NCBI GenBank assembly: GCA_003053925.1
Contig: QBKD01000001.1
Coordinates: 930,001-994,000 of the forward strand
Length of the DNA stretch: 64,000 bases
Reading direction: 5' to 3'
From: Microbacteriaceae bacterium MWH-Ta3
GTDB lineage: Bacteria; Actinomycetota; Actinomycetes; Actinomycetales; Microbacteriaceae
The first letter of the stretch is position 1. Each line of letters starts with the position of its first letter. The notes below the pieces were generated by a model that searched no databases, was not told the DNA's origin, and was given only the letters and a program-made list of their open reading frames with translations. A program made the position numbers and the translations under genes. Below are positions 48,586 through 57,244 of the stretch, one piece after another.

Positions 48586-48987
48586 TTATGCTCCGAACAC
48601 GTGGGCCAAGTGGCGTGGCGCGAATCCCAGCATGGTGATTGCCCACATCGCCAGTACGACGTAGAACATCGCCTTCTGGTGGCGCGTGCCCCAGCCTGTC
48701 AGGTCGACAAGGATGATGCGAAGGCCGTTATAGGCGTGGAAGACTATTGCAGCAACGAGGCCGAGTTCGCCCAATCCCATGACGGGAGTCTTGTACGACG
48801 CCATGACGGCGTTGTACAGTTCGGGGCTGATGCGCACGAGTGCTGTATCTAACACGTGGACCAGCAAGAAGAAATAAATGGCAATTCCGGTGATGCGGTG
48901 CAATACCCACGACCACATCCCCTCATGCCCTCGATACAACGTTCCTGCTATGCGAGTTTTCGCTGCAGACGCCTGCGCCGTGGTCAC
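48586..48987 (-). CDS. sdhC: Succinate dehydrogenase cytochrome b subunit SdhC
   Basis: The 133-residue protein has three helices and the family signature WVLHRITGIAIYFFLLVHVLDT with the probable heme histidine. It opens the sdhC-D-A-B operon. The GTG start has a very strong AAAGGAGGG 5 bases upstream. Confidence 0.93.
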   Translation of the reverse strand: MTTAQASAAKTRIAGTLYRGHEGMWSWVLHRITGIAIYFFLLVHVLDTALVRISPELYNAVMASYKTPVMGLGELGLVAAIVFHAYNGLRIILVDLTGWGTRHQKAMFYVVLAMWAITMLGFAPRHLAHVFGA

Positions 48988-49037
48988 GTGGACCCTCCTT
49001 TGGGTGACAGATATGCCATTAGTCTATCCATTCCGCG

Positions 49038-49043
49038 TAGGCT
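49038..49043 (+). promoter_or_regulatory. -10 box of a leaderless manC transcript
   Basis: TAGGCT, 7 bases before the ATG with no ribosome site. Confidence 0.45.
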
Positions 49044-49050
49044 GTGTGAC

Positions 49051-50169
49051 ATGACCACCGCGAACCAAATCGATGACTTCTATGCCATCATTCCCGCCGG
49101 CGGGATTGGTTCGAGGCTCTGGCCGTTGTCGCGCGCGGATGCCCCCAAGTTCCTTCATGACCTCACGGGTAGTGGCCAAAGTTTGTTGGCAGACACCTGG
49201 GACCGACTGACTCCTTTGGCCGCGCCCGCCAACATTGTTGTGGTGACGGGTGACGCACACGTGAAGGCCGTACGACGCGAACTTCCTGCTCTTGCGGACG
49301 ACAACGTGTTTCGCGAGCCGTCGCCGAAGGATTCCACGGCGGCCATTTGCCTTGCGGCAGCCGTTCTGATCCGCCGCAATCCCGATGCCGTTATTGGTTC
49401 GTTCGCCGCCGACCATGTCATTGCCGACGAGCGTCGTTTTCGTGCTGCGGTCCGCGAGGCCGTCGCGGTGGCTCGCGAAGGTTTCATCGTCACCATTGGT
49501 ATCTTGCCGACGTCACCCGCAACGGCCTTCGGGTACATCGAAATGGGCGATCACATGACCGTCGCGAAAGCGCCGCGCGCGCACGTCGTGAAGCGATTCG
49601 TCGAGAAGCCCGACCTGGCCATAGCCACCGAATATTTCGAGGACGACATCCATCTGTGGAACGCGGGAATGTTTATTTCGCGTGCCGATGTATTGCTCGA
49701 TGAGCTTCGCGCGAACCGTCCCGATGTTGCGGATGCTCTTGCCGAAATTGCAGAGGCTTGGGACACCGATGCGCGTGCTTCGGTACTGCGTCGCGTCTGG
49801 CCCACTCTTAATAAGGTTGCAATCGACTACTCCGTTGCCGAACCCGCTGCCGAACACGGTCGACTTGCTGTGGTCCAGGGCGACTTCCGCTGGGACGACG
49901 TCGGGGACTTTGCGTCACTGGCTCGGTTGCACAATGGCGGTCGCCCCAATGTTCTCGCCACACTGGGTGAACACACGCGTGTCCTCAACCAGGGAGCCAG
50001 CGGTGTGGTCGTGTCGCAGTCGTCTCGGTTGATTACGGTGATCGGTGTCAAGGACATCGTCATTGTGGACACCCCGGACGCGCTGCTGGTCACCACCGCT
50101 GCTCACGCTCAACGAGTCAAGGGAATCGTGGAAACAATTCGCCAAACGGGCGACGACGACGTGCTCTGA
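49051..50169 (+). CDS. manC: Mannose-1-phosphate guanylyltransferase
   Basis: The 372-residue enzyme makes GDP-mannose for glycans. It shows IIPAGGIGSRLWPLSRADAPKF, the metal-binding AADHVI stretch, FVEKPD and FRWDDVGDFASL. It lacks the C-terminal isomerase domain of bifunctional ManC. A phospho-sugar mutase that could make its substrate lies at the end of the window. It is divergent from sdh. Confidence 0.92.
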   Translation: MTTANQIDDFYAIIPAGGIGSRLWPLSRADAPKFLHDLTGSGQSLLADTWDRLTPLAAPANIVVVTGDAHVKAVRRELPALADDNVFREPSPKDSTAAICLAAAVLIRRNPDAVIGSFAADHVIADERRFRAAVREAVAVAREGFIVTIGILPTSPATAFGYIEMGDHMTVAKAPRAHVVKRFVEKPDLAIATEYFEDDIHLWNAGMFISRADVLLDELRANRPDVADALAEIAEAWDTDARASVLRRVWPTLNKVAIDYSVAEPAAEHGRLAVVQGDFRWDDVGDFASLARLHNGGRPNVLATLGEHTRVLNQGASGVVVSQSSRLITVIGVKDIVIVDTPDALLVTTAAHAQRVKGIVETIRQTGDDDVL

Positions 50170-50289
50170 CCGCGCCATTTGCCGCCGAATCGTCCTGTTT
50201 ATGCCCGATACGTTTCGGCTATGTAACGGTTTGCTGCTCATTTGTTGATACCAGCGTTAGAGGGTGTCAACGCCCTCCCCATTGGTGAA

Positions 50290-50295
50290 TAGGAT
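50290..50295 (+). promoter_or_regulatory. Candidate -10 box of the nucleoside operon
   Basis: TAGGAT, 76 bases before the lipoprotein start, within the 202-base gap after manC. The gap has no gene; the -35 is unclear. Confidence 0.3.
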
Positions 50296-50371
50296 TAGAA
50301 CGATTCGTGGTGTGAGCGGTCAGGTGTCGAAAGATAGCCGCCATACCCCAACACCTTTGAGAGGAAATTCA

Positions 50372-51439
50372 GTGAAGACAAGCACGAAGCGCGCCCTCAG
50401 CGGACTCGCCATGACCGGTGCAGCTGCCCTGGTTCTGGCCGGTTGCGCCGCCGCACCCGCCCCCGAAGAGACCGAGGTTCCCGAGGTTGATTACCTCGCA
50501 TGTGCCGTTTCGGACGAGGGAAGCTGGAACGACAAGTCGTTCAACCAGTCGGTTTACGAAGGCCTCGAGAAGGCTAATGCCGAACTCGGTGTCCAGATTT
50601 CGGACGCAGAATCGGCTAGCCCCGATGACTTCGCACCCAACCTGCAGGCCATGATCGACGCAAGCTGCGATGTCACCATCGCCGTTGGCTTCAACCTGGT
50701 TGCTGCTGTGAACGAAGCTGCTGCTGCAAACCCCGAGGCCAACTTTGTGACCGTTGACGGCTGGAGCGAAGGCAACGCAAACCTCAAGCCCATCAACTAC
50801 GCAATGAACCAGTCGTCGTACCTCGCCGGCTACCTCGCTGCAGCACACTCGACCACCAAGGTCGTGGGTACCTACGGTGGAATGCAGATTCCTGCTGTCA
50901 CCGACTTCATGACCGGTTTCTACTACGGCGCAATGGCCTGGGGTGCTGACAACGGCACCGACGTGACCGTCGTTGGTTGGGACCCCGCAACGGAAAAGGG
51001 TGACTTCATTGGTGACTTCACTCCCAACAGCGGAACCTCGAAATCAATCGCAGCGGGCCAGCTCGCAGCTGACGCCGACGTCATCTTCCCCGTCGGTGGC
51101 GACCAGTTCGGTGCCGTTTCGGAAGCAATCACCGAAGCCGGTGTCGCAGCCGTCATGATCGGCGTCGACAAGGACATCTCCGTTACCTCGCCCGAGTACT
51201 CGCAGTGGATGCTGACCTCGGTTGAGAAGCGCATGACCAACGCAGTCTTTGACATCATCAAGGACATCGCAATCGATGGAAACGCCTTCAACGGTGACAC
51301 CTACCTCGGTACCCTCGAAAACGGTGGAACGGCCCTGTCGCCCATCACCAACTTCTCGGGTGACCAGGCAGCAATCGAAGCCAAGCTCCAGGAGCTGACC
51401 GACGGCATCATCGCCGGCGACATCAACCCGCTCGGCTAA
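50372..51439 (+). CDS. BMP-family substrate-binding lipoprotein for nucleosides
   Basis: The 355-residue receptor has a signal peptide ending in the lipobox LVLAGC (Cys25), so it is attached to the outer face of the membrane. The fold is the BMP/Med family: CAVSDEGSWNDKSFNQSVYEGL, FVTVDGWSEGNANLKPINYAMNQSSYLAGYLAA (signature around AGYLAA), VMIGVDKD. The following genes show the ligand is nucleosides. GTG start with GAGAGGA site. A hairpin follows before the ATPase gene. Confidence 0.94.
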   Translation: MKTSTKRALSGLAMTGAAALVLAGCAAAPAPEETEVPEVDYLACAVSDEGSWNDKSFNQSVYEGLEKANAELGVQISDAESASPDDFAPNLQAMIDASCDVTIAVGFNLVAAVNEAAAANPEANFVTVDGWSEGNANLKPINYAMNQSSYLAGYLAAAHSTTKVVGTYGGMQIPAVTDFMTGFYYGAMAWGADNGTDVTVVGWDPATEKGDFIGDFTPNSGTSKSIAAGQLAADADVIFPVGGDQFGAVSEAITEAGVAAVMIGVDKDISVTSPEYSQWMLTSVEKRMTNAVFDIIKDIAIDGNAFNGDTYLGTLENGGTALSPITNFSGDQAAIEAKLQELTDGIIAGDINPLG

Positions 51440-51460
51440 GTCTCGTCTCTGACGCGACTC

Positions 51461-51488
51461 GGGGCCGCCGAGGCAACTCGGCGGCCCC
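51461..51488 (+). terminator. Hairpin within the nucleoside operon
   Basis: A perfect 12-base-pair stem (51461-51472 with 51477-51488, loop gcaa) lies between the receptor and ATPase genes. There is no T tract. It probably attenuates transcription or protects the receptor mRNA, giving more receptor than transporter. Confidence 0.7.
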
Positions 51489-51512
51489 ACCATCATTATT
51501 AGGGGAACAGCA

Positions 51513-53012
51513 ATGAAGCTTGAACTTCGAGGCATCACCAAGCGATTCGGTTCGCTGACCGCCAATGACTCCATCAATCTCGTCGTCGAATCGGGCGAGA
51601 TCCACAGCCTTCTGGGTGAAAACGGTGCGGGTAAGTCCACGTTGATGAACGTGTTGTACGGCCTGTACACCGCTGATGAAGGCGAAATTCTTCTGGATGG
51701 CGTGGCACACAAGTTTTCCGGACCCGGCGACGCAATGGCCGCCGGTATCGGTATGGTTCACCAGCACTTCATGCTGATTCCCGTGTTTACCGTTGCCGAA
51801 AACGTGGTGTTGGGCAATGAGCCCACAGGCGCGCTGGGAACCTTGAATCTCGACGTGGCACGCGCTCGCGTTCGCGAAATTTCCGACCGTTTCGGTTTCG
51901 ATATCGATCCCGATGCGCTGGTCGAGGACCTTCCCGTCGGTGCGCAGCAGCGTGTGGAAATCATCAAGGCGCTGGCACGTGACGCCAAGGTTCTCGTCTT
52001 GGATGAACCCACGGCGGTGCTCACGCCCCAAGAGACCGACGAACTGATGGAAATCATGCGCGGCCTGGCGAAGTCGGGTACCTCGATTGTGTTCATCACC
52101 CACAAATTGCGTGAGGTTCAGGCCGTCGCCGACACCATTACGGTCATTCGGTTGGGCAAGGTTGTGGGCGAAGCAAAGCCCACGGAATCCGCTGCAGATT
52201 TGGCATCCATGATGGTCGGCCGTGCGGTGGATCTGGAAGTCCACAAGAATGCTCCCGTGCTGGGGGACAAGGGCCTGACGGTCACCAACCTCACCGTTGT
52301 TGGAGACCGTCACGACAAGGTTGTCGACGACGTATCCTTCACGGTGCACGGTGGCGAAGTTCTCGCCATCGCAGGTGTGCAGGGCAATGGTCAGACCGAA
52401 CTCGCGGAAGCGCTCGTGGGGCTGCGCGGTGTGTCATCGGGAACCATTCACCTGGGTGAACTGGACATCACGGCATCGTCGGTACGCGAGGTAATCGATG
52501 CGGGCGTGGGATACGTGCCCGAAGACCGCAAGAAGGATGGACTTGTCGCCGAGTTTTCGATTGCCGAGAACCTCATGCTGAACAAGTCGTTCGGTGCGCC
52601 GTTCGCCAAGGGTGCGCTGATTGATTTCGCAAACCGCGACCGCATCGCCGACGAGCTGATCGAGGAGTACGACATTCGTACCCCCGGCCGGGACACGCCC
52701 GCGGGAAAGCTTTCTGGTGGCAACCAGCAGAAGGTTGTTGTGGCCCGTGAGTTGTCGCGCGACCTCAACCTGTTCATCGCCTCGCAGCCGACCCGCGGTG
52801 TTGACGTGGGATCGATTGAATTTATTCATGAGCGCATCATCCAGACACGCGATGCGGGTAAGCCCGTCGTGATTATTTCGACGGAACTGGACGAGGTCGC
52901 GGGCCTTGCCGACCGAATCGCGGTGATGTATCGCGGTCGAATTGTGGGAATCGTCGATGCGACAACGTCGCGCGAAACATTGGGACAAATGATGGCGGGA
53001 GTATCGGCATGA
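51513..53012 (+). CDS. Nucleoside ABC transporter ATP-binding protein, two-domain
   Basis: The 499-residue protein has two ATPase domains, as in RbsA and the nucleoside (BmpA/NupA) systems. The first has Walker A GENGAGKSTLMNVLYG and Walker B VLVLDEPTAVLTP. The second has a degenerate Walker A (GVQGNGQTELAEAL, lacking GKS), signature LSGGNQQKVVVAREL and LFIASQPTRGVDVG. Only one site should hydrolyse ATP, as is usual in this group. Confidence 0.94.
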   Translation: MKLELRGITKRFGSLTANDSINLVVESGEIHSLLGENGAGKSTLMNVLYGLYTADEGEILLDGVAHKFSGPGDAMAAGIGMVHQHFMLIPVFTVAENVVLGNEPTGALGTLNLDVARARVREISDRFGFDIDPDALVEDLPVGAQQRVEIIKALARDAKVLVLDEPTAVLTPQETDELMEIMRGLAKSGTSIVFITHKLREVQAVADTITVIRLGKVVGEAKPTESAADLASMMVGRAVDLEVHKNAPVLGDKGLTVTNLTVVGDRHDKVVDDVSFTVHGGEVLAIAGVQGNGQTELAEALVGLRGVSSGTIHLGELDITASSVREVIDAGVGYVPEDRKKDGLVAEFSIAENLMLNKSFGAPFAKGALIDFANRDRIADELIEEYDIRTPGRDTPAGKLSGGNQQKVVVARELSRDLNLFIASQPTRGVDVGSIEFIHERIIQTRDAGKPVVIISTELDEVAGLADRIAVMYRGRIVGIVDATTSRETLGQMMAGVSA

Positions 53013-54235
53013 GCACCGAGACAGAAAACCGTTTCCAGACGGCGCTGAAGGAAATCTTTTCGACGAGCGCGACACGTACCGTGCTCTCGGTTTTCCTGGG
53101 CTTTGTCGTGGGAGCAATCTTTATGGTGTTCTCGAACGAGGACGTGCTGAAGGCGGCGCAGTACTTCACCGCACGTCCGATGGACACCATCGCGGCATCG
53201 TGGAGCGCAATCGCCGACGGCTATTCGGCGTTGTTCCGCGGCGCAATTTACAACTACGAACGCGCCGATGATCCTGTTGCCGCCTTCCGCCCCATTACCG
53301 AAACGTTGCGTTTCGCAGCCCCGCTGATTGCCGCTGGCCTGGGAATTGCGCTGGGCTTCCGCGTGGGATTGTTCAACATTGGTGGCAATGGCCAGTTGAT
53401 GTTCGGTGTGCTGTGGGCAACCTGGATCTCGACTCGCGTGGAACTTCCTTTCGGTATCCACCTGGTTGTTGCGATCCTCATGGCAATCCTTGGAGCGGCC
53501 CTGCTGGGTGCCCTCGTCGGATTCCTGAAGGCACGAACCGGAGCACATGAGGTCATCGTGACCATCATGTTGAACTACATTGCCGCCAACTTGTTGACCT
53601 ACTTCTTCCGCGAAGAGTCGCTGTTGCGCGAAACCGGCGGTGGGGGTACTCCGAAGTCGGACGCACCAGCCATCACCGCTCAGCTGCCGAAACTCTTGGG
53701 CGAGGATTACACCCTGCACCTGGGATTTGCGCTCGCAATTATTGCTGTCGTTGTCTACTGGTGGCTCATGGAGCGCTCGACAATCGGGTACCGCTTCCGC
53801 ATGGTGGGGCACAACCCTCACGCTGCGCGCACCGCCGGTATCAACGTCGAACGCACCTACATGTACGCCATGGCTGCATCGGCTGCCTTTGTCGGTATCG
53901 CCGCGGCCAACCAGGCATTGGGCGCAACGAGCGGTCTGTCGCCCAGCGTCGATGCCGGCATTGGTTTTGACGGCATTACCGTCGCGCTGTTGGGCGGGTC
54001 TACGGCTCCTGGTGTCTTGATGGCCGGTTTGTTGTTCGGTGCTTTCAAGGCAGGATCCGCGCCCATGCAGGTCATGGGATTGTCACCCGAAGTTCTGGGA
54101 ATCGTGCAGGGATCCATCGTGCTGTTTATCGCCGCACCGCCCCTGGTTCGCGCCATCTTCCGGTTGCCGAAGCCTCAGAAGACGACGGTATTGAAGGATC
54201 TTGTGAAGCGTAGTTCGAAGGGAGAAGAGAAGTGA
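53009..54235 (+). CDS. Nucleoside ABC transporter permease, first
   Basis: The 408-residue permease has about nine helices and the BPD_transp_2 features GFRVGLFNIGGNGQLMFG and KARTGAHEVIVTIMLNYIA. An amino-terminal extension of about 90 residues with one helix precedes the core. It overlaps both neighbours by 4 bases. Confidence 0.93.
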   Translation: MSTETENRFQTALKEIFSTSATRTVLSVFLGFVVGAIFMVFSNEDVLKAAQYFTARPMDTIAASWSAIADGYSALFRGAIYNYERADDPVAAFRPITETLRFAAPLIAAGLGIALGFRVGLFNIGGNGQLMFGVLWATWISTRVELPFGIHLVVAILMAILGAALLGALVGFLKARTGAHEVIVTIMLNYIAANLLTYFFREESLLRETGGGGTPKSDAPAITAQLPKLLGEDYTLHLGFALAIIAVVVYWWLMERSTIGYRFRMVGHNPHAARTAGINVERTYMYAMAASAAFVGIAAANQALGATSGLSPSVDAGIGFDGITVALLGGSTAPGVLMAGLLFGAFKAGSAPMQVMGLSPEVLGIVQGSIVLFIAAPPLVRAIFRLPKPQKTTVLKDLVKRSSKGEEK

Positions 54236-55503
54236 AAACAGAAGTAACTCCCGGAATGTTCTCGCAAGCCGAGATCGCCGTGTCAAAGAAAACGCCGATC
54301 GTCATGGCGGGATTCACCGCCATTGTGCTGGTGTTCTTTGGAATCTTGGGTACGGGTGATGTTGTCGTATGGCAGTTTACGAAGCCAGATGACACCTTCG
54401 CGCTTCCCGATTTCACGGTCGCATCGAACACTATCGGCCTGATTATTGGTGTGGTGCTGGCCGCGATCACCGCATATGCATTCGTCTTGGTGTCGCAGAA
54501 GAAGCACCCCGCGCTGTGGCTTTCGCTGGTCTTCGGCTTGCTGGCCGTTATCGCATTGCTGTCGTGGCTGGCCGCCGGCAACAAGGTTCAGTTTGCCTTC
54601 ATTTTGAGTAACGCCATCGTGTTGGCTATCCCGATTGCGTTGGGAGCCATGGCCGGAATTATGTCCGAGCGCGTTGGCGTCGTGAACATCGCCATCGAGG
54701 GTCAGTTGCTGACTGGCGCCTTCCTCGCGGCTGTCGTCGGCTCATTGACCGACAACCTCTGGGTCGGTTTGCTGGCTGCGATGGTAGGTGCGGCGCTCTT
54801 GTCGATGGTGTTGGCGACGTTCTCGATCAAGTTCCTTGTCGACCAAATCATCGTCGGCGTGGTTCTTAACGTGCTTGTCCTCGGTGTGACCAACTTCCTG
54901 TACTCACAGTGGTTAGCCAATGACGGCAAAAATGCGAACTTCCCGGGCACCTTCCCGATCATCGAAATTCCGGTTTTGTCAGAAATTCCGATTCTGGGTC
55001 CGGCACTCTTCGAGAACCGTATTACGACGTACCTCGCGTTCCTCATCATCCCCGCGCTGTGGTTTTTCCTGTTCAAGACGAAGCTGGGTCTGCGTGCCCG
55101 CGCCGTGGGTGAACACCCGCTAGCAGCCGATACCGTGGGCATCAACGTCGCACGAACTCGCTTCTGGTGGGTCACCATTGGTGGCATGGTCGCAGGACTC
55201 GGCGGAGCGGCACTGACCATCGGTTCGGTCGGCGCATTCGGGCGTGACATGTCCGGCGGCCAGGGCTTTATCGCTCTCGCCGTAGTTATCCTCGGTCGTT
55301 GGCACCCGTTCTCGGCAGGTGCCGCGGCGTTGCTGTTCGGTTTCGCCATCATCTTGCGCATTTGGGCGAACCAGGTGAGCCCCGGTATTCCCACCGACTT
55401 CATCACCATGGTTCCTTATGTGGTCACGTTGATCGCCGTTGTGGGCTTTGTGGGCCGCGTTCGTGCACCGGCCGCCGATGGCCAGCCATACATCAAGGGC
55501 TAA
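54232..55503 (+). CDS. Nucleoside ABC transporter permease, second
   Basis: The 423-residue permease shows MAGIMSERVGVVNIAIEGQLLTGAF and VAGLGGAALTIGSVGAFGRDMSGGQGFIALAVVILG, typical of this family (compare YufQ/NupC). Three extra helices precede the core. The cdd start follows 2 bases after the stop. Confidence 0.93.
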   Translation: MKTEVTPGMFSQAEIAVSKKTPIVMAGFTAIVLVFFGILGTGDVVVWQFTKPDDTFALPDFTVASNTIGLIIGVVLAAITAYAFVLVSQKKHPALWLSLVFGLLAVIALLSWLAAGNKVQFAFILSNAIVLAIPIALGAMAGIMSERVGVVNIAIEGQLLTGAFLAAVVGSLTDNLWVGLLAAMVGAALLSMVLATFSIKFLVDQIIVGVVLNVLVLGVTNFLYSQWLANDGKNANFPGTFPIIEIPVLSEIPILGPALFENRITTYLAFLIIPALWFFLFKTKLGLRARAVGEHPLAADTVGINVARTRFWWVTIGGMVAGLGGAALTIGSVGAFGRDMSGGQGFIALAVVILGRWHPFSAGAAALLFGFAIILRIWANQVSPGIPTDFITMVPYVVTLIAVVGFVGRVRAPAADGQPYIKG

Positions 55504-55505
55504 TC

Positions 55506-55955
55506 ATGGGACACATTGACTGGGCGGCCTTACGTTCCGAAGCAATTTCGGCAATGCACAAGGCATACGCTCCGTATTCCAACTTTCCTGTTGGTGCGGC
55601 GGCACTGACGGACGATGGTCGAATTGTCAGTGGTTGTAACGTCGAGAACGCGTCGTACGGACTTGGGCTGTGTGCCGAGTGTTCGCTCGTTTCGGCACTC
55701 ACGATGAGCGGCGGCGGCACACTGGTGGCGTTCACCTGTGTGGATGGAAACGAAAACACGCTCATGCCGTGTGGTCGTTGTCGGCAGTTGTTGTTCGAGC
55801 ACTCGGCGCCGGGGATGATTCTCGACACCGTTTCGGGCATGAAGACCATCGACGAGGTTATCCCCGATGCCTTTGGGCCTCGAACGCTCGAAATTTTCCG
55901 CGAGGGCGTCCCCGACGACCCCGCCAACGACACAACATGTGAAGGATGCCAATGA
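55506..55955 (+). CDS. cdd: Cytidine deaminase
   Basis: The 149-residue enzyme deaminates (deoxy)cytidine to (deoxy)uridine. Zinc ligands and the catalytic Glu are in GLCAECS (Cys56, Glu58) and MPCGRCRQ (Cys89, Cys92). The C-terminus is longer than in many homologues and ends in TTCEGCQ, an extra CxxC. The ATG was placed at 55506; the frame is open earlier but there it overlaps the permease gene. Overlaps deoA by 4 bases. Confidence 0.93.
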   Translation: MGHIDWAALRSEAISAMHKAYAPYSNFPVGAAALTDDGRIVSGCNVENASYGLGLCAECSLVSALTMSGGGTLVAFTCVDGNENTLMPCGRCRQLLFEHSAPGMILDTVSGMKTIDEVIPDAFGPRTLEIFREGVPDDPANDTTCEGCQ

Positions 55956-57244
55956 GCGCCATCGAACCGTTCGACGTTGTCGATCTGATCCGTACGAAGC
56001 GCGACGGTGGCGCACTGAGTTCGCCTGAAATTCGCTGGATGATTGATGCCTACACGCGCGGTGTTGTCGCCGACGAGCAAATGTCGGCCATGGCAATGGC
56101 CATCCTGATTCGAGGCATGCAGCGCCGCGAAACGGTCGACATGACGAACGCCATGGTGAACTCGGGGGAGCGCCTCGACTTCTCGGCTCTGTCAAAGCCC
56201 ACGACGGATAAGCACTCCACCGGTGGTGTGGGAGACAAGATTACGTTGCCGCTTGCCCCGTTGGTCGCAAGTTTTGGCGTAGCCGTTCCGCAGTTGTCAG
56301 GACGTGGCTTGGGTCACACCGGTGGAACGTTGGACAAGCTCGAAAGCATTCCCGGATGGCGTGCTGCCCTGTCGAATGACGAAATGATGGCGCAGCTGGA
56401 AGCGGCGGGTGCGGTTATTTGTGCCGCGGGTTCGGGCTTGGCCCCCGCCGACCGCAAGCTGTACGCATTGCGTGATGCGACAGGTACGGTCGAGGCAATT
56501 CCGTTGATCGCGTCGTCGATTATGAGCAAGAAAATTGCCGAGGGTACCGCATCGCTGGTACTTGATGTTAAGTTTGGCGGCGGTGCGTTCATGCGCGAAT
56601 TTGACCGTGCCAAGGAACTTGCGACCACCCTCGTGCAAATTGGACTGGACGCGGGAGTCAAAACTCGCGCGGTTCTGACCAACATGAATGTGCCCTTGGG
56701 CCTGGCCATCGGTAACGCCAACGAGGTGCGCGAATCCGTCGAGGTGCTGGCGGGCGCTGGTCCAGCCGATGTCGTCGAACTCACCGTCGTGTTGGCACAG
56801 CACATGTTGGAACTTGCGGGCATTACGGATGTCGATGTGGCCGAAAACCTGCGCAACGGCAAGGCGATGGATTCATGGCGCCAGATGATTTCCGCACAGG
56901 GCGGCGACCCTGATGCCGCACTCCCCGTGCCGACGGAAACACACACCGTGTTCGCCGACCGCGACGGCGTGCTGGCGCGACAGGAAGCATTGCCCTTCGG
57001 TATCGCCGCGTGGCGCCTTGGCGCAGGACGCGCGCGCAAGGAAGACCCGGTCATTCACGCCGCGGGAATCGATTTGCTGGCCAAGCCCGGCGACGTTGTG
57101 CGCAAGGGCGATCCACTGTTCACCCTGTCGGCCAACGATTCCGCGCGGTTTGATCGCGCACTCGACGCGCTAGATGGTGCCTGGGAAATCGCCGACGAGG
57201 CGCACAACTATGGTCCGCTGGTTGCCGAGGTCATCACGGGATGA
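55952..57244 (+). CDS. deoA: Thymidine/pyrimidine-nucleoside phosphorylase
   Basis: The 430-residue enzyme cleaves pyrimidine nucleosides with phosphate. It shows the phosphate loop KHSTGGVGDKITL, SGRGLGHTGGTLDKLESIPG and the C-terminal domain. The ATG at 55952 overlaps the cdd stop (ATGA) and has AAGGA 5 bases upstream; an ATG two codons earlier is less well placed. Overlaps add by 4 bases. Confidence 0.95.
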   Translation: MSAIEPFDVVDLIRTKRDGGALSSPEIRWMIDAYTRGVVADEQMSAMAMAILIRGMQRRETVDMTNAMVNSGERLDFSALSKPTTDKHSTGGVGDKITLPLAPLVASFGVAVPQLSGRGLGHTGGTLDKLESIPGWRAALSNDEMMAQLEAAGAVICAAGSGLAPADRKLYALRDATGTVEAIPLIASSIMSKKIAEGTASLVLDVKFGGGAFMREFDRAKELATTLVQIGLDAGVKTRAVLTNMNVPLGLAIGNANEVRESVEVLAGAGPADVVELTVVLAQHMLELAGITDVDVAENLRNGKAMDSWRQMISAQGGDPDAALPVPTETHTVFADRDGVLARQEALPFGIAAWRLGAGRARKEDPVIHAAGIDLLAKPGDVVRKGDPLFTLSANDSARFDRALDALDGAWEIADEAHNYGPLVAEVITG

